From positions 930,001-994,000 of the forward strand of contig BCJJ01000008.1 in the NCBI GenBank assembly GCA_039545355.1: a stretch of DNA of 64,000 bases, given 5' to 3'. Positions 47,218 through 57,875 of the stretch are shown here, piece by piece (position 1 is the first letter of the stretch; every line of letters begins with the position of its first letter). Below the pieces are notes generated by a model that worked only from the letters and a program-made list of their open reading frames with translations, was not told the origin of the DNA and did no database searches. The translations under genes and the position numbers were made by a program. Source of the DNA: Trichosporon coremiiforme. Taxonomy: Eukaryota; Basidiomycota; Tremellomycetes; Trichosporonales; Trichosporonaceae.

Positions 47218-49683
47218 ATGTCTGCAACCGTTGGTGTGCTTCCCGTCGCGAGCATTCCGGTGAGTTGAGCTGAAACGTCAGCGGGTGTAAGCTAACTTGC
47301 AGGTGAATTACGAGGAGGAGACGCGTTAGTACCCAGCGGTTCAAGATGTGGTGGATGACTAACCTTCACAGAAAAGATTACCGACTTCCTGACGCGTTTC
47401 GTTGCCGAGCCGCGAAGAGGACGCGCGATTCCCGAGAACGATGAGGATGGAGCCGAGGAGTCGTCGGACGAGGAGATCGACGACTTTGCCTCGCTTGACC
47501 TCGAGGACGAGCGCGAGGGCCGCAGCAAGGCCAAGTACATGCGGATCATGCGCAAGGTCGCGAACCGGCAGACGACCGAGGTCGTAGTCGACCTGAACGA
47601 CCTGCAGCAGTTTGACCAGGACCGCTCGCTCCTGACGAACGTCATGAACAACACGCGGCGCTACGTGCAGCTGTTCCCCGAGGTGCTGGACAAGCTGAAG
47701 CCGGAGCCGGACCACGAGCTCGACTACACTGCCGACGTGCTGGACCTGATCATGCAGCAGCGTGAGAACCTGAACGCGCAGCACGAGGGCGACGCGGTCG
47801 CGTCGTTCCCGCCCGAGCTCATGCGGCGGTTCAACGTCTACTTCCGCCCGCCGAAGAACAAGAAGGAGATTCTTGCTGTGCGCTCTGTCGGCGCGCACCA
47901 CATCGGCCACCTGATTACGGTGCGCGGCATTGTCACGCGCGTGTCCGAGGTCAAGCCCCTGCTGCTCGTGAACGCGTACACGTGCGAGTCGTGCGGCAAC
48001 GAGATCTTCCAGGAGGTTGCGCAGAAGCAGTTCACGCCGCTCGCGACCTGCCCATCCGAGACGTGTAAGACAAACCAGACCAATGGCCGGCTGTACATGC
48101 AGACGCGTGCGTCGCGCTTCCAGCCGTTCCAGGAGGTCAAGATCCAGGAGATGGCGGACCAGGTGCCGGTCGGCCACATCCCGCGCTCGATGACGGTGCA
48201 CATGTACGGTGCGCTCACGCGCTCCGTCAATCCCGGTGACGTCGTCAACATCTCGGGCATCTTCCTGCCGACGCCGTACACTGGTTTCCGCGCTATGCGT
48301 GCCGGCCTGCTGCAGGACACGTTCCTGGAGGCGATGCACGTGCACCAGCTGAAGAAGCAGTACAGCGCGATGGAGATCACGCCCGAGATTGAGGCTGCGA
48401 TTGATGAGCTCAAGGAGGACCCGAACCTGTACTCGCGTCTTGCGAACTCGATCGCGCCTGAGATTTACGGCCACGAAGACGTCAAGAAGGCGCTGCTTCT
48501 GCTGCTCGTCGGCGGTGTCACCAAGACGGTCGGCGACGGCATGAAGATCCGTGGCGACATCAACGTGTGCCTCATGGGTGACCCCGGTGTGGCCAAGTCG
48601 CAGCTGCTCAAGTACATCACCAAGGTCGCGCCTCGTGGCGTGTACACGACTGGTCGTGGATCGTCCGGTGTCGGTCTCACGGCGGCCGTCATGCGCGACC
48701 CCGTCACGGACGAGATGGTGCTGGAGGGCGGCGCGCTCGTGCTCGCCGACAACGGTATCTGCTGCATCGACGAGTTTGACAAGATGGACGAGTCGGACCG
48801 TACGGCGATCCACGAGGTGATGGAACAGCAGACAATCTCCATCTCCAAGGCGGGCATCACGACTACCCTCAATGCGCGCACGTCAATTCTCGCGGCCGCT
48901 AACCCGCTCTACGGACGGTACAACCCCAAGGTTTCGCCCGTTGAGAACATCAACCTGCCGGCCGCTCTGCTGTCACGTTTCGACGTCCTATTCCTGATCC
49001 TGGACACGCCGTCGCGGGACGACGACGAGCGCCTCGCCCAGCACGTCACGTACGTGCACATGCATTCTGCCGCCCCCGAGCTCGACTTTGACGCGATCGA
49101 GCCGACGCTCATGCGGCACTACATTGCCGAGTGCCGCAAGATCCGCCCGACGGTGCCGGCCGCGATGAGCGAGTACATTGTCTCATCCTATGTCCAGATG
49201 CGCAAGCAGCAAAAGGAGGACGAGGCCGAGGACAAGAACTACACGTATGTGTCTGCGCGAACGCTTCTCGGCGTGCTGCGTCTGGCGCAAGCCCTCGCCC
49301 GTCTGCGTATGGACAACGTTGTGGGCCAGGGCGACGTCGATGAGGCCCTCAGGCTGATGGACGTGTCCAAGGCCTCTCTTTACGAACACCAAACGCGCTC
49401 GGGCGAGGACCACTCGGACACGTCCAAGATCTTCCGCATCATCAAGGACATGGCGTCTGGACGCGGGGCCGCCGCGCGCCGCCGCGCCGCCGGCGAGGAG
49501 ACGGACAGCGACGACGACGGATCGCTCCAGGACATGTCTGTCGTTGAGCTTAGGAATCGCGTCATCGCAAAGGGATTCACGGAGAACCAGTTCATCGACA
49601 CACTCACAGAGTACGAGAACATGGGCGTGCTCGTGCGCTCGGCCAACGGGCAGAGGGTGCGCTTCGTCAACGCCGACGAGTGA
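47218..49683 (+). CDS. MCM7: MCM7, subunit of the MCM2-7 replicative helicase
   Basis: Subunit of the hexameric helicase loaded at replication origins. Three exons, 47218-47259 (42 nt), 47303-47324 (22 nt) and 47372-49683, give 791 residues. The tiny second exon encodes VNYEEET and splices to [10 protein letters not shown], the conserved MCM7 N-terminus. The OB-fold holds a zinc-binding pattern (CESCGNE, then CPSETC). The AAA+ core has Walker A GDPGVAKS from residue 424, Walker [10 protein letters not shown], sensor 1 near [11 protein letters not shown] and the arginine finger in LLSRFDVLF. The MDVSKASLY segment near the end of the lid is MCM7-specific. The C-terminal winged-helix region follows ([19 protein letters not shown]). 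An acidic stretch ([15 protein letters not shown]) after exon 2 is typical of fungal MCM7. Length is normal. Confidence 0.97.
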
Positions 49684-50278
49684 GCCGAGGGCGTACAGGC
49701 CGGAGGCTGGCCGGAGGTCGCCACAGCGGCCGCCCTCAGCCGCGCCACCATCCCACTCTCACTCTATGGCTAGCGTGACCTCGCTCGCCCCACTCCGCTT
49801 GCCCCAATATCGATATCTCTGTAGTCTATACCCACCGCGCCAGCTTCGCCGCGCATCTTTGTACTTTTTGGTCTGCAATGAAAATGCATACTTGTTATGA
49901 ATTCTGCGGATCCAGTCTCCCGTCTCGCGTCACGTCGATGTCTTGTCTGCTTCTAGTGTCTCTGCCCGTCTTTTCGTATGGTGTGTGGAGGGTGTTGGCT
50001 GTGAATGGGGTGGGTTGTGTATGCGGATTTCTCGGTTCTACAGTTGGTCCCGAGATGTGGGGCGGCGGGGCGGGATGTGCCGCTTATTGTCCATTGTTGG
50101 CGGCTTGGCGGGACGGTTTCGAGGCGGCTCTGGACACGCCGGGGTTTACGGAAGAGGTCGAGGGGCGAAAGAGCTAAAAGGGCACCTCAAAGTCGAGCGC
50201 GCCCGAGAGTCCCGCCGGCGCCTCTCCGGTTGCCTCGCTGCGCTCGGCCTGTTGTACGGCCGCCTCATACGGCGGCAG
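49684..50278. other. Convergent intergenic region, MCM7 to DCAF7-like gene
   Basis: About 600 bp between two 3' ends. No gene, RNA or repeat is supported; it should contain both polyadenylation regions. Confidence 0.5.
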
Positions 50279-51691
50279 TCAGACCTGGTGCACGACACTC
50301 AGCCTCTGCCCCGAGACAGCGCCGATCCAGTCCCCGTCCCTGGAGTAGGTGAGATTGTTGATCTCGGCGGGCGCGTTCCAGGCCCGAACGGGCTGGTACT
50401 CGACCGCGTTGTTTGCCGGACTCGGGGTACGTGTCGGCGTCTCGCCCACTGCTGGGGAGAGCGCATACGGCCCATTGGTGGACTTGGGCTTTGGCTCGAC
50501 GGGGATTTTCTCTGTTAGGTCGTACACTAGAATCTGGCCGTCGTCGCCCGCACTCGCGATCCAGCCGCCGCCACTCTCGCCAACGGAGGACCCGCCATTG
50601 CCCCATGCGATTGCGCTCAAAGGCGCCGAATGACCGAGGAGTTCGGCGACTGGTTGACCAGGAGACCGCATGTCGAGGATCAAGGTCTTGCTGTCGTCCA
50701 TGCTGAAACAGGCCAGCTGGTGTTGTTCCCGATTACTGAAGGCTATTCTCGCCAGAGGCGCCGAGTTCGGCGTCTCGTACAGGATCGTGCTGTGCTCGAG
50801 CTGCCGGAGGTCGAACGCGCGTAACGATCCGTCGGCGCCGACGGACACGAAGATCTCGGCACTCTGGGGCAGCCACGAGAGGTCGTACACTGCCCGGTCG
50901 TGCGCGATGAGCTGCGTCAGAGCCGTCGAGGTGTGAATGTCCCACAGGGTCGCCGTCGTGTCTATGCTGCAGGTCACGATTGACGCTGGCGCCGTCGGGT
51001 TCCAGCTGAAACTCGTGATCGGGGGCAGGTTGCAGATGTGCTGCTTGCTCTGGGGGTTAGCTACGCTTGATCAATAAAGCTGGCGCGAAAGAGTCGCTCG
51101 CCTCATCGCCGATCGCCACATCGCCTCGGATGACGACACGGCGATCACCATCGCGAAGACAACAGTGCGGTTTGCAACCTCGCTCCGCGCTGCGCGCTAC
51201 GCTCGTACTCACATTCGAAAGCACGCTCCGCTCGCTGAGCTTGTAGCCCGAGTCGTACCCGTTCCTGCTCCCGTACCCGATACGTGACTGTGCCGGGGTC
51301 GGGTCGTTCTCTCCGCTTGTCAGCTCCCAGATGCGAAGCACATCGCCCGTCGTCGCGAGGAGGGCTCCTCCGTCGTACCGCCCAATGCTCGAGCTGGGCT
51401 CCCACGCAACCTTGGTCGCCGGGAAGGCCAGGTTCGCGCTCGCGAGCTGCGTAAAGTCCTGCCCGCTCTGTCCGCCGTATCCCTGGCCGGACCCGGGCTG
51501 GTGCTGCGGCGCGAGGTCGACAACAGTAAGCTTGTTCGACGGGCCCGTGTTGAAGCTCGTCAGCGCAACGCGGTGAGCGTGCCGCGCGTCGTTGCTGAAG
51601 CCGATCCCATAGAGCGGATCTAATGTTAGCGATGAGGGGTAAAGGAGGACTTACGCGACGCATCGTACGTCAGGACGTTGGGAAGACTCAT
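50279..51691 (-). CDS. WD40 protein of the DCAF7/WDR68 (HAN11, TTG1) family
   Basis: A seven-bladed WD40 scaffold; relatives bind DYRK-family kinases and CUL4-DDB1 ligase, or transcription-factor complexes in plants. Three exons, 51691-51655, 51619-51213 and 51049-50279, give 404 residues. Introns are 35 and 163 nt. Exon 1 encodes MSLPNVLTYDAS and splices to HPLYGIGFSN, a good match to the family start. Exon 2 holds the first blades, with FPATKVAWEPSSS and ATTGDVLRIWEL. Exon 3 has the hallmark run ITSFSWNPTAPASIVTCSID, then TTATLWDIHT, LIAHDRAVYDLSW and FVSVGADGSLRAFDLRQLEH. A 60-residue Ser/Pro-rich insertion lies between blades 6 and 7 (EPKPKSTNGPYALSPAVGET). A 42-base homopolymer tract sits about 180 bp upstream of the ATG. 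Confidence 0.93.
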
Positions 51692-51866
51692 GGCCCTGTG
51701 TGGCCGGCTGGCGCCGGCGCCTCAAGATACGACGGCGTGTTGGGGGCGGCGGACAGCCTTGGCGCCGGTGTCGAGGCGCAGCTGGCTGGCGGACTGGTCC
51801 GGATAGACGGCCGCTGGCTCACGGACGGTGTGTACGGGGTAAAGTCCGAGGTCGGCGAGTCGGCGT

Positions 51867-51867
<1 letters not shown>

Positions 51868-51909
<42 letters not shown>
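51868..51909. repeat. Poly(G)42 homopolymer tract
   Basis: Forty-two consecutive G on the plus strand, interrupted by nothing, between the DCAF7-like and UPF2 genes. The assembled length may be inaccurate, since homopolymers of this size are hard to sequence. Confidence 0.95.
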
Positions 51910-52305
51910 CGTGATCCGGCGGCCGCAATGGAGGCGTTCGGGGGCGGGACGGGGATCACGCAAGCAAGGAGTCAAGAAAGGGGTGAGAGGGAGAGTCCGA
52001 GGAGGGTTGAGAGAGTTGCCGAGGTCGAGGAAGATAAGTCGATGTGATCAAGGATGGAAGCGAGGGGGTGATATTGTGAGGGAGTCTGAGAGTGCACTCA
52101 CTCCTGTGGTCTCTGTGTGCCCGCGGAAGGAACGCGGGATGAGAGACGCTGCGCCCTGCTGGCTGGCTGGCTGCTGGCTGCCGTCATGATCACCGGTCAC
52201 GGAGCACGTCCGATGTCCGCGGCCTCCACTTGCACTTGGCGAACCGCCGCCACTGCTGAACTGCGATTACTGCGAATGAGCACCAGGGCCACTTAGACAA
52301 CCCGA

Positions 52306-52326
52306 GCCGCCGCCGCCGCCGCCGCC
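52306..52326. repeat. (GCC)7 microsatellite
   Basis: Seven perfect GCC triplets about 100 bp upstream of the UPF2 ATG, probably within its 5' leader. Confidence 0.85.
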
Positions 52327-52427
52327 GTCACAACAATCACCAACACCCATCACCACCCTCGCCTCCATCATTCTGATACCAAACTCGAGCGCCGTTAACG
52401 CGCCATAGGCCTATTCACCAGCCGGCA

Positions 52428-55400
52428 ATGTCCACCGCCGACTATGTGGCAAAGTACAACCGCAGGCGTGCTCTCCTGACACAAGTCGAAAACTACTGGA
52501 TCGATGACGCCTATCGTGAGCTGGTTTGCGTCTACCGAGCTGACAGGACAGGACCTCCCGGGCAGCTCGACTCGTCGCTCAAGAAGCATACCACTTTACT
52601 GAACAGGCTCAAGAGTGCGCTCCTCGTCGGCCCCGCAGACACCATCATCAAAGAGATCGATGGTCTTGTTTTGACAAAGTACCTCGAGGAGACGGTCGCC
52701 GCTGTCATCGAGGGAGCCAGCAAAGGTCGCGGAGACGCCGAGGTTGCGGTAGACGTGAGCTTCAAGTACCCCGATAGAAGCTGACAGCCCAGATCATTGT
52801 TCACCTGCATAAACGTCTCGCTCCAGACTTTCTGCCGTTACTCCTTGCCCCACTCTTAGCTGCCCTGGCGCCCGCCCCTCCTCCGGCCAAGGATGTTAGT
52901 GACAAGGACCGCGAGAAGGAGGACAAGGACCGCATCGCGCGTCAGCGACCGATCCTCCGCATCGTTGCTGAGCTGGCAATGCTCATGGCGTGGCCGGAAG
53001 GGGCGTCCAAGGGTGCTGCCGAAGTTGGCAAGATCCTCAGTCGCTGGGTGAGTTGTTTCAAACGGACGGGGAAGCTGACGCCCCCATCAGATGACGAACG
53101 ACCCGCAGTTCAGCAATATGCCGCTCCTGACCAGCTTCCTCAAGACGTTCGGACGCGCGTACCTCGGTCCCAAGCCTGAAATGGCCGATGAGCTGCTCCC
53201 GGAGGGCGTCGAGGAGCTCGTCCCGCCAGAGATGCAGAAGAAGATGCGCGAGCTCTTCACCAACTATTTCAACTCAGCGAGCAAGGCCCTTGTCAAGGGT
53301 CAGACAGTAAGCTTTCTTGAAGGCGCCTGGTAGCTGACGCCCAGAAACTGCTCGAGCAGGACAAGCGCAATCACGAGGCTTACATTCGCTCGGGAGAGAT
53401 CTTCGAGGACCGGCAGCATGCGTACGAGCGCATGACTCGTGCTATCGAGCGCCTAACGGGTGGTGTCCAGGGCTTGTCTGACCTTCTGGGACTACCCATG
53501 CCTACGCTCCCGACCGCGGCGTCGATCTCGAAGTCCGGCCTGCAGATTGTTGACTCAGCCTCCACCTTCACTGTGAGAGAAGATGGCGCCGTGCCGGGCG
53601 GTATTTGGGACGACGATGAGGAGCGCCGATTTTACGAAAACTTGCCCGACCTGCAGGACCTTGTGCCGCCATCGATCCTCGGCATCAAGCAGAAGGATGC
53701 GGACGAGAAGAAGCCGGAAGCTGCCGATGGCGAGGAAGGTGGCGAGGACGCCGCCCGAGACGCCGAGGAAGAGGCGCAGAAGAAGGTGCAGGACGACATT
53801 CGCCGCCAGCTTGAGCAGCTGGAGCTCGAGCCCACTGCTGCCGAGAGCGAGACACCACAGCCCATGGACCGCAACGAGACGGTACTCTCGAGTGGCTCGG
53901 GCCCTCAGGACGGATCACCTGACGACGATCCGCAGCCTGCCTCGCTGGAGGCGTCGCTCACCGAGGAAGACGGCATGCAGTCTGGACCCGCTGCGCGTCT
54001 CACCGCCCTTTTCGCCGCGCTCCCGGAAGCCGTCAACCGCGAGATGGTTGACAAGCTCGCCGTCGAGTTTGCATACCTGAACTCCAAAGCTGCCCGCCGC
54101 CGCCTTGCCACGGTACGTATAGCTGTTCGGATGTCATCAGGCGAGCTGACCCCCAGTTCCTTGCGGCTGTGCCGAAAACGCGCACAGACTTGCTTCCTCA
54201 CTACGCCCGTTTCATCGCCATTCTGGACCCCTACATGCCCGACGTCGGTGGGGCTGTCCTAAAGAGCGTGAGTTATCCCTGCGACTATCGCGAAACTGAC
54301 TTCAGCTCGATGAGGAGATGCGCTACCTGCAGCGCAAGCGTGCTATCCGCGAGCTTGACGGCGTGCGCCTCAAGAACGTCCGGTTCTACGGAGAGCTCGC
54401 CAAGTTCAAGGTCGCCCGCCCGTACACCATCCTGCACGTGCTCAAGGTGTTCCTGGACGACTTCAAGTTCAACATCGAGAACATCTCCAACCTGCTGGAG
54501 ACGTGCGGTCGCTTCCTGCTGAGGAACCCCGACACGGCGGAGACGTCGAAGAACATGGTGGGTTTGAAACAGCTTGCGTCGACTAACCCATCAGGTCGAG
54601 CTCATGCGCCGCAAGCAGAGCGTGACTCACCTTGACCAGCGCTACAACATCATGCTCGACAACGCGTTCTACATCGTGAGCTAATCGGACATGAGCGCCA
54701 GCTGACCCCAGTGCAACCCGCCTGAGCGAGTAGCCCGAGAAGTTGTGGAACTGCCACCAATGCAGGCTTTCATTCAGCACCTGTTGTTCGACGTGCTCAT
54801 GAAGCGTACCCAGGACAAGGTCCTCGTACTCTTACGCAAGCTTCACTGGGAGGACGCCGAGGTAAGCTACGAAGTTGTTGTTCAAGCTGACGTCAGACGT
54901 ACAACTTTATTCTGAAGACGTTCACCGACATCTGGGAAGCCAAGTACGAGAACATCGGCTTGACGGCTGGTCTTGTGCACGACCTGCAGCGGTATCACCC
55001 CGACTTTGCCATTGCTGTCGTGGACCAGGTCATGGAGGACATCCGCATCGGTATGGAGGTGAGTTCCCGGTCACGGGGCAACAAAACTGACAACCAGGAA
55101 AACATCTTCAAGTTCAACCAGCGACGAATTGCGTCGATCAAGTTCCTGGGCGAGCTGTACATGTACCGCGTCGTGAACGCGGCCGTTATCTTTGACGTGC
55201 TTTGGTCGCTTCTGTCATTTGGACATCGTGAGTTGGCTTGCGACTTCCTTGCTAACTCTCAGCCGAGGGCCTGCCCGTCCCCGGGCGTGACAGTCCGATT
55301 GACTCTGTCAGCGACTTTTTCCGTGTCCGACTGGCGTGCGCGCTGCTCGACACTTGCGGTATCTGCTTCGGCAAGGGGTCATTACGCCGGAAGTTGGACC

Positions 55401-56281
55401 AGTATCTCGTCGTTCTCCAGGTGAGTTGTGGGACTCCCCCCAAAGCTGATCCCAGCTCTACGCCCTGTGCAAGTCGGACATGCCGATGGACGTCGAGTTC
55501 ATGCTGGACGACCTGTTTGACACGCTGCGCCCGAACGGCCGACCAACCAAGGTCAAGGACGGGAACCAGGTACTGCGCGTGCGGAGCTTTCCCGAAGCAG
55601 CCGCCGCCGTCGACGCGCTGCTCGCATCTCACGTCCCGGGTGTCGAGGAGGACATTGCGGACGACGAGAGCGACGAGGGCGAGGACGCCGGGCGTGTCGC
55701 CGAAGAGGAAGAGGAGGAAGCTGAGGAGGCGCCCGCTGAGCCTGCCGACGCTGCCTCGGACGGCGACGATGACTCGTCCTCCGAGGCGGAGGAGGAGGAA
55801 GAGGACGATGTCGTGGTGTTACGCGAGCACAAGCCGGACGAGTTCGACGAGCAGGCGCAAGCCGACTTTGACCGCGAGTTTGCGCGCATGATAGCAGACA
55901 CTACGGTCGATCGCAAGACGGCGCCGCCCGTCTTCGACCAAGCCGTCCCCGTGCTGCGTAAGCGGGGCCAGCAGGCCCAGCCGGCCGAGAAACCCGACGA
56001 TGGTCAGATGCCCTTCATGCTAATGACGAAGAGGGGCAACAAGGCCCAGGTAAGCTGCCAAACTCGCTTCTAGCTGACGCCAGGTGCGGCAAGTCGACAT
56101 TCCCCTGGACTCGAACATTGCGAACAAGGTGCGCTCGCACCAGGCGCAGAGCAAGGCAGAGCAGGAACACCTGAAGCGGCTCGTGCTGCAGAACGAGAAG
56201 CGTCAGGAGAACGAGGACTTTGAGGCGATCGGTCACTCCATACGCGCCCGCGGCATCAAGGTCAAGGTCGTGCCATCGTAG
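52428..56281 (+). CDS. UPF2: UPF2/NMD2, nonsense-mediated mRNA decay factor
   Basis: Bridge between Upf1 and Upf3 in nonsense-mediated decay. Thirteen exons and twelve introns of 34-44 nt: 52428-52754, 52793-53047, 53091-53306, 53345-54112, 54157-54267, 54306-54557, 54595-54675, 54712-54861, 54897-55058, 55098-55227, 55263-55420, 55456-56049 and 56084-56281. They total 3,402 nt, 1,133 residues. All introns are phase 0 except the tenth. The protein shows three MIF4G regions, the second with RYLQRKRAIRELDGVRLKNV and DDFKFNIENISNLLETCGRF, the third with QDKVLVLLRKLHWEDAE and RRIASIKFLGELYMYRVVNA. Two acidic stretches follow the first and third MIF4G. The Upf1-binding C-terminus has VRQVDIPLDSNIANKVRSHQ. 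The ATG is the first in frame after the leader. Length is normal for fungi. Confidence 0.96.
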
Positions 56282-57875
56282 AAAGAAGGCAAGCGCCGCG
56301 TATCTCTCAGAAACCGCTAGTGTGCTGATGCCGGGCTTTCGGGCGGCCGGGAAGCCGCCGTCGCCTCTTGAGCTTTGGTCCCGGTCGTGGACCACGTCGG
56401 GCCCCAGGTAAGCTGTACTGCACAGTCAAGTACGAGCCATGCTCGTGTGCAGCGCTCGGCTCAATCCTGTAGCTCAGTCTGCATGCATCACCGTACTACA
56501 GAAGGTCGACGTATCCAGCATTCTGGAGGCGCGCAACGCCCCGGGGGCCAGTCAGGCGCGCCATCTCCCTAACCCTTCTGCTCACTTCCTCCTGGCTAAC
56601 CCTCTCAGCCCCCAGTGGCCGCTCCAGATCCCACTCAATCACCTCCCTCAGCACAGTGTCCGTAGCACTAGCAAGCATGACGATCATGAGCTGGATCCTG
56701 AGCCCATTGCGCTCCTCGTCTTTACTGGTCCACCAGAGTCCGGCGAGATGATGAATCGCGACCCTCGGGAGGAACTCGTCCCCCTCGGTGCGATCCCTCA
56801 AGACTGTCACCAACGCTCTCGCATACGCAGCGAGGACGTCTCTCTCGTTCTCGAGCGGGGCGAAATAAACCCCCAGACTCCTCGTTTCGGTTGGCACAGC
56901 GCCAATCGGCGTACGAACGGACCGGAGCGCGTCGCTTTCGGCCCAGAACAGACGCCTGTAGTCTGGTGCGTAAAGTTGGGACAGGGGGGGAAGGAGGACG
57001 CGACCGAAAGAGGCGTCCCCGAACGAGGTCGAGGAGTAGAGTGCCAACAGGTCGGTGTAGAATTGGAAAAAGGGCACGCCGGGGATCAGGAAGGGGAGGG
57101 CTGTCTTCTCCAATGGTCCGGAGCGTTCCTCCTCGGACTTCTCTTTCTCCTTCTCGCCGGTCTCCCTGGGGGCGTCCGTGTCTATCGCCTCGTCCTTCGC
57201 GGCGGCAGTAGTGGTCGAGGCGCCGGTAGAAGTGGCAGCGGTAGTAGTGGAGGAAGCAGGGAGACCAGGCGTGTCGGCGATGGAGTCGGGATCCACAGTC
57301 GTCGAGTCGAGCAGCTCCTTGAGCGACTTGGCCACCGCGTCGTCGCGGAACACGTCGTGTTCCGTATTCGGCGCGTCCTGCTGTCCATGCTCGAGCATGA
57401 AGACCTTCATTACGTTCAAGATGGCTTCACTCGCTTCCCTTCCTCTTCCCGCCTCCTGTTCCACTAACGCCAGAGCCAGCGTCGCCCGCGTGATCTGCGT
57501 CTCGCCCGCGTCCCAGTCCTTCGGCGCCAATGCGAAGGCGTCAGAAGAGCCAGAGGCGAGCAGCTCGTTCAGAGGCGCAAAGACCCAGTCGCTCGGGAGA
57601 GGGAGGCCGGGTACGCCTGGCCCTGTCATAGAGGCTGGCGGGGGCCGGAGTGTGGTCGTGGGTTTGAGGTAGTGGAAGTCGGGGCGGGTAGGGCCGAGGA
57701 TCTGATCGAGAGAAGGAAGCACGGCATGGTGCAGCAACGGCCGCAGGATGACAAGCCCGTCCTTGTGTCCTATCGTCGAGACTGCGTCGGCTGCCTGGCC
57801 CGGAATACTCTTCCATTCACTCTTGAGGATGAGGTCGACCATGCCGAGCGCCTGTGGCTCGTCTCCGGGAGAGTA

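Larger units (their letters stand above)
51692..52427. promoter_or_regulatory. Divergent promoter region of the DCAF7-like gene and UPF2
   Basis: 735 bp between the two start codons. It contains a 42-base G tract (C on the DCAF7 coding strand) at 51868-51909 and seven GCC triplets at 52306-52326, followed by an AC-rich leader of UPF2. These are sequence facts; any regulatory role is inference. Confidence 0.55.

Noticed and set aside
47359..48813. 484-codon antisense frame over MCM7
   Set aside because: Shadow of the MCM7 coding strand, no family features.
53307..53344. Reading through UPF2 introns as coding
   Set aside because: Introns contain in-frame stops or shift the frame, and removing them gives one continuous UPF2 protein.
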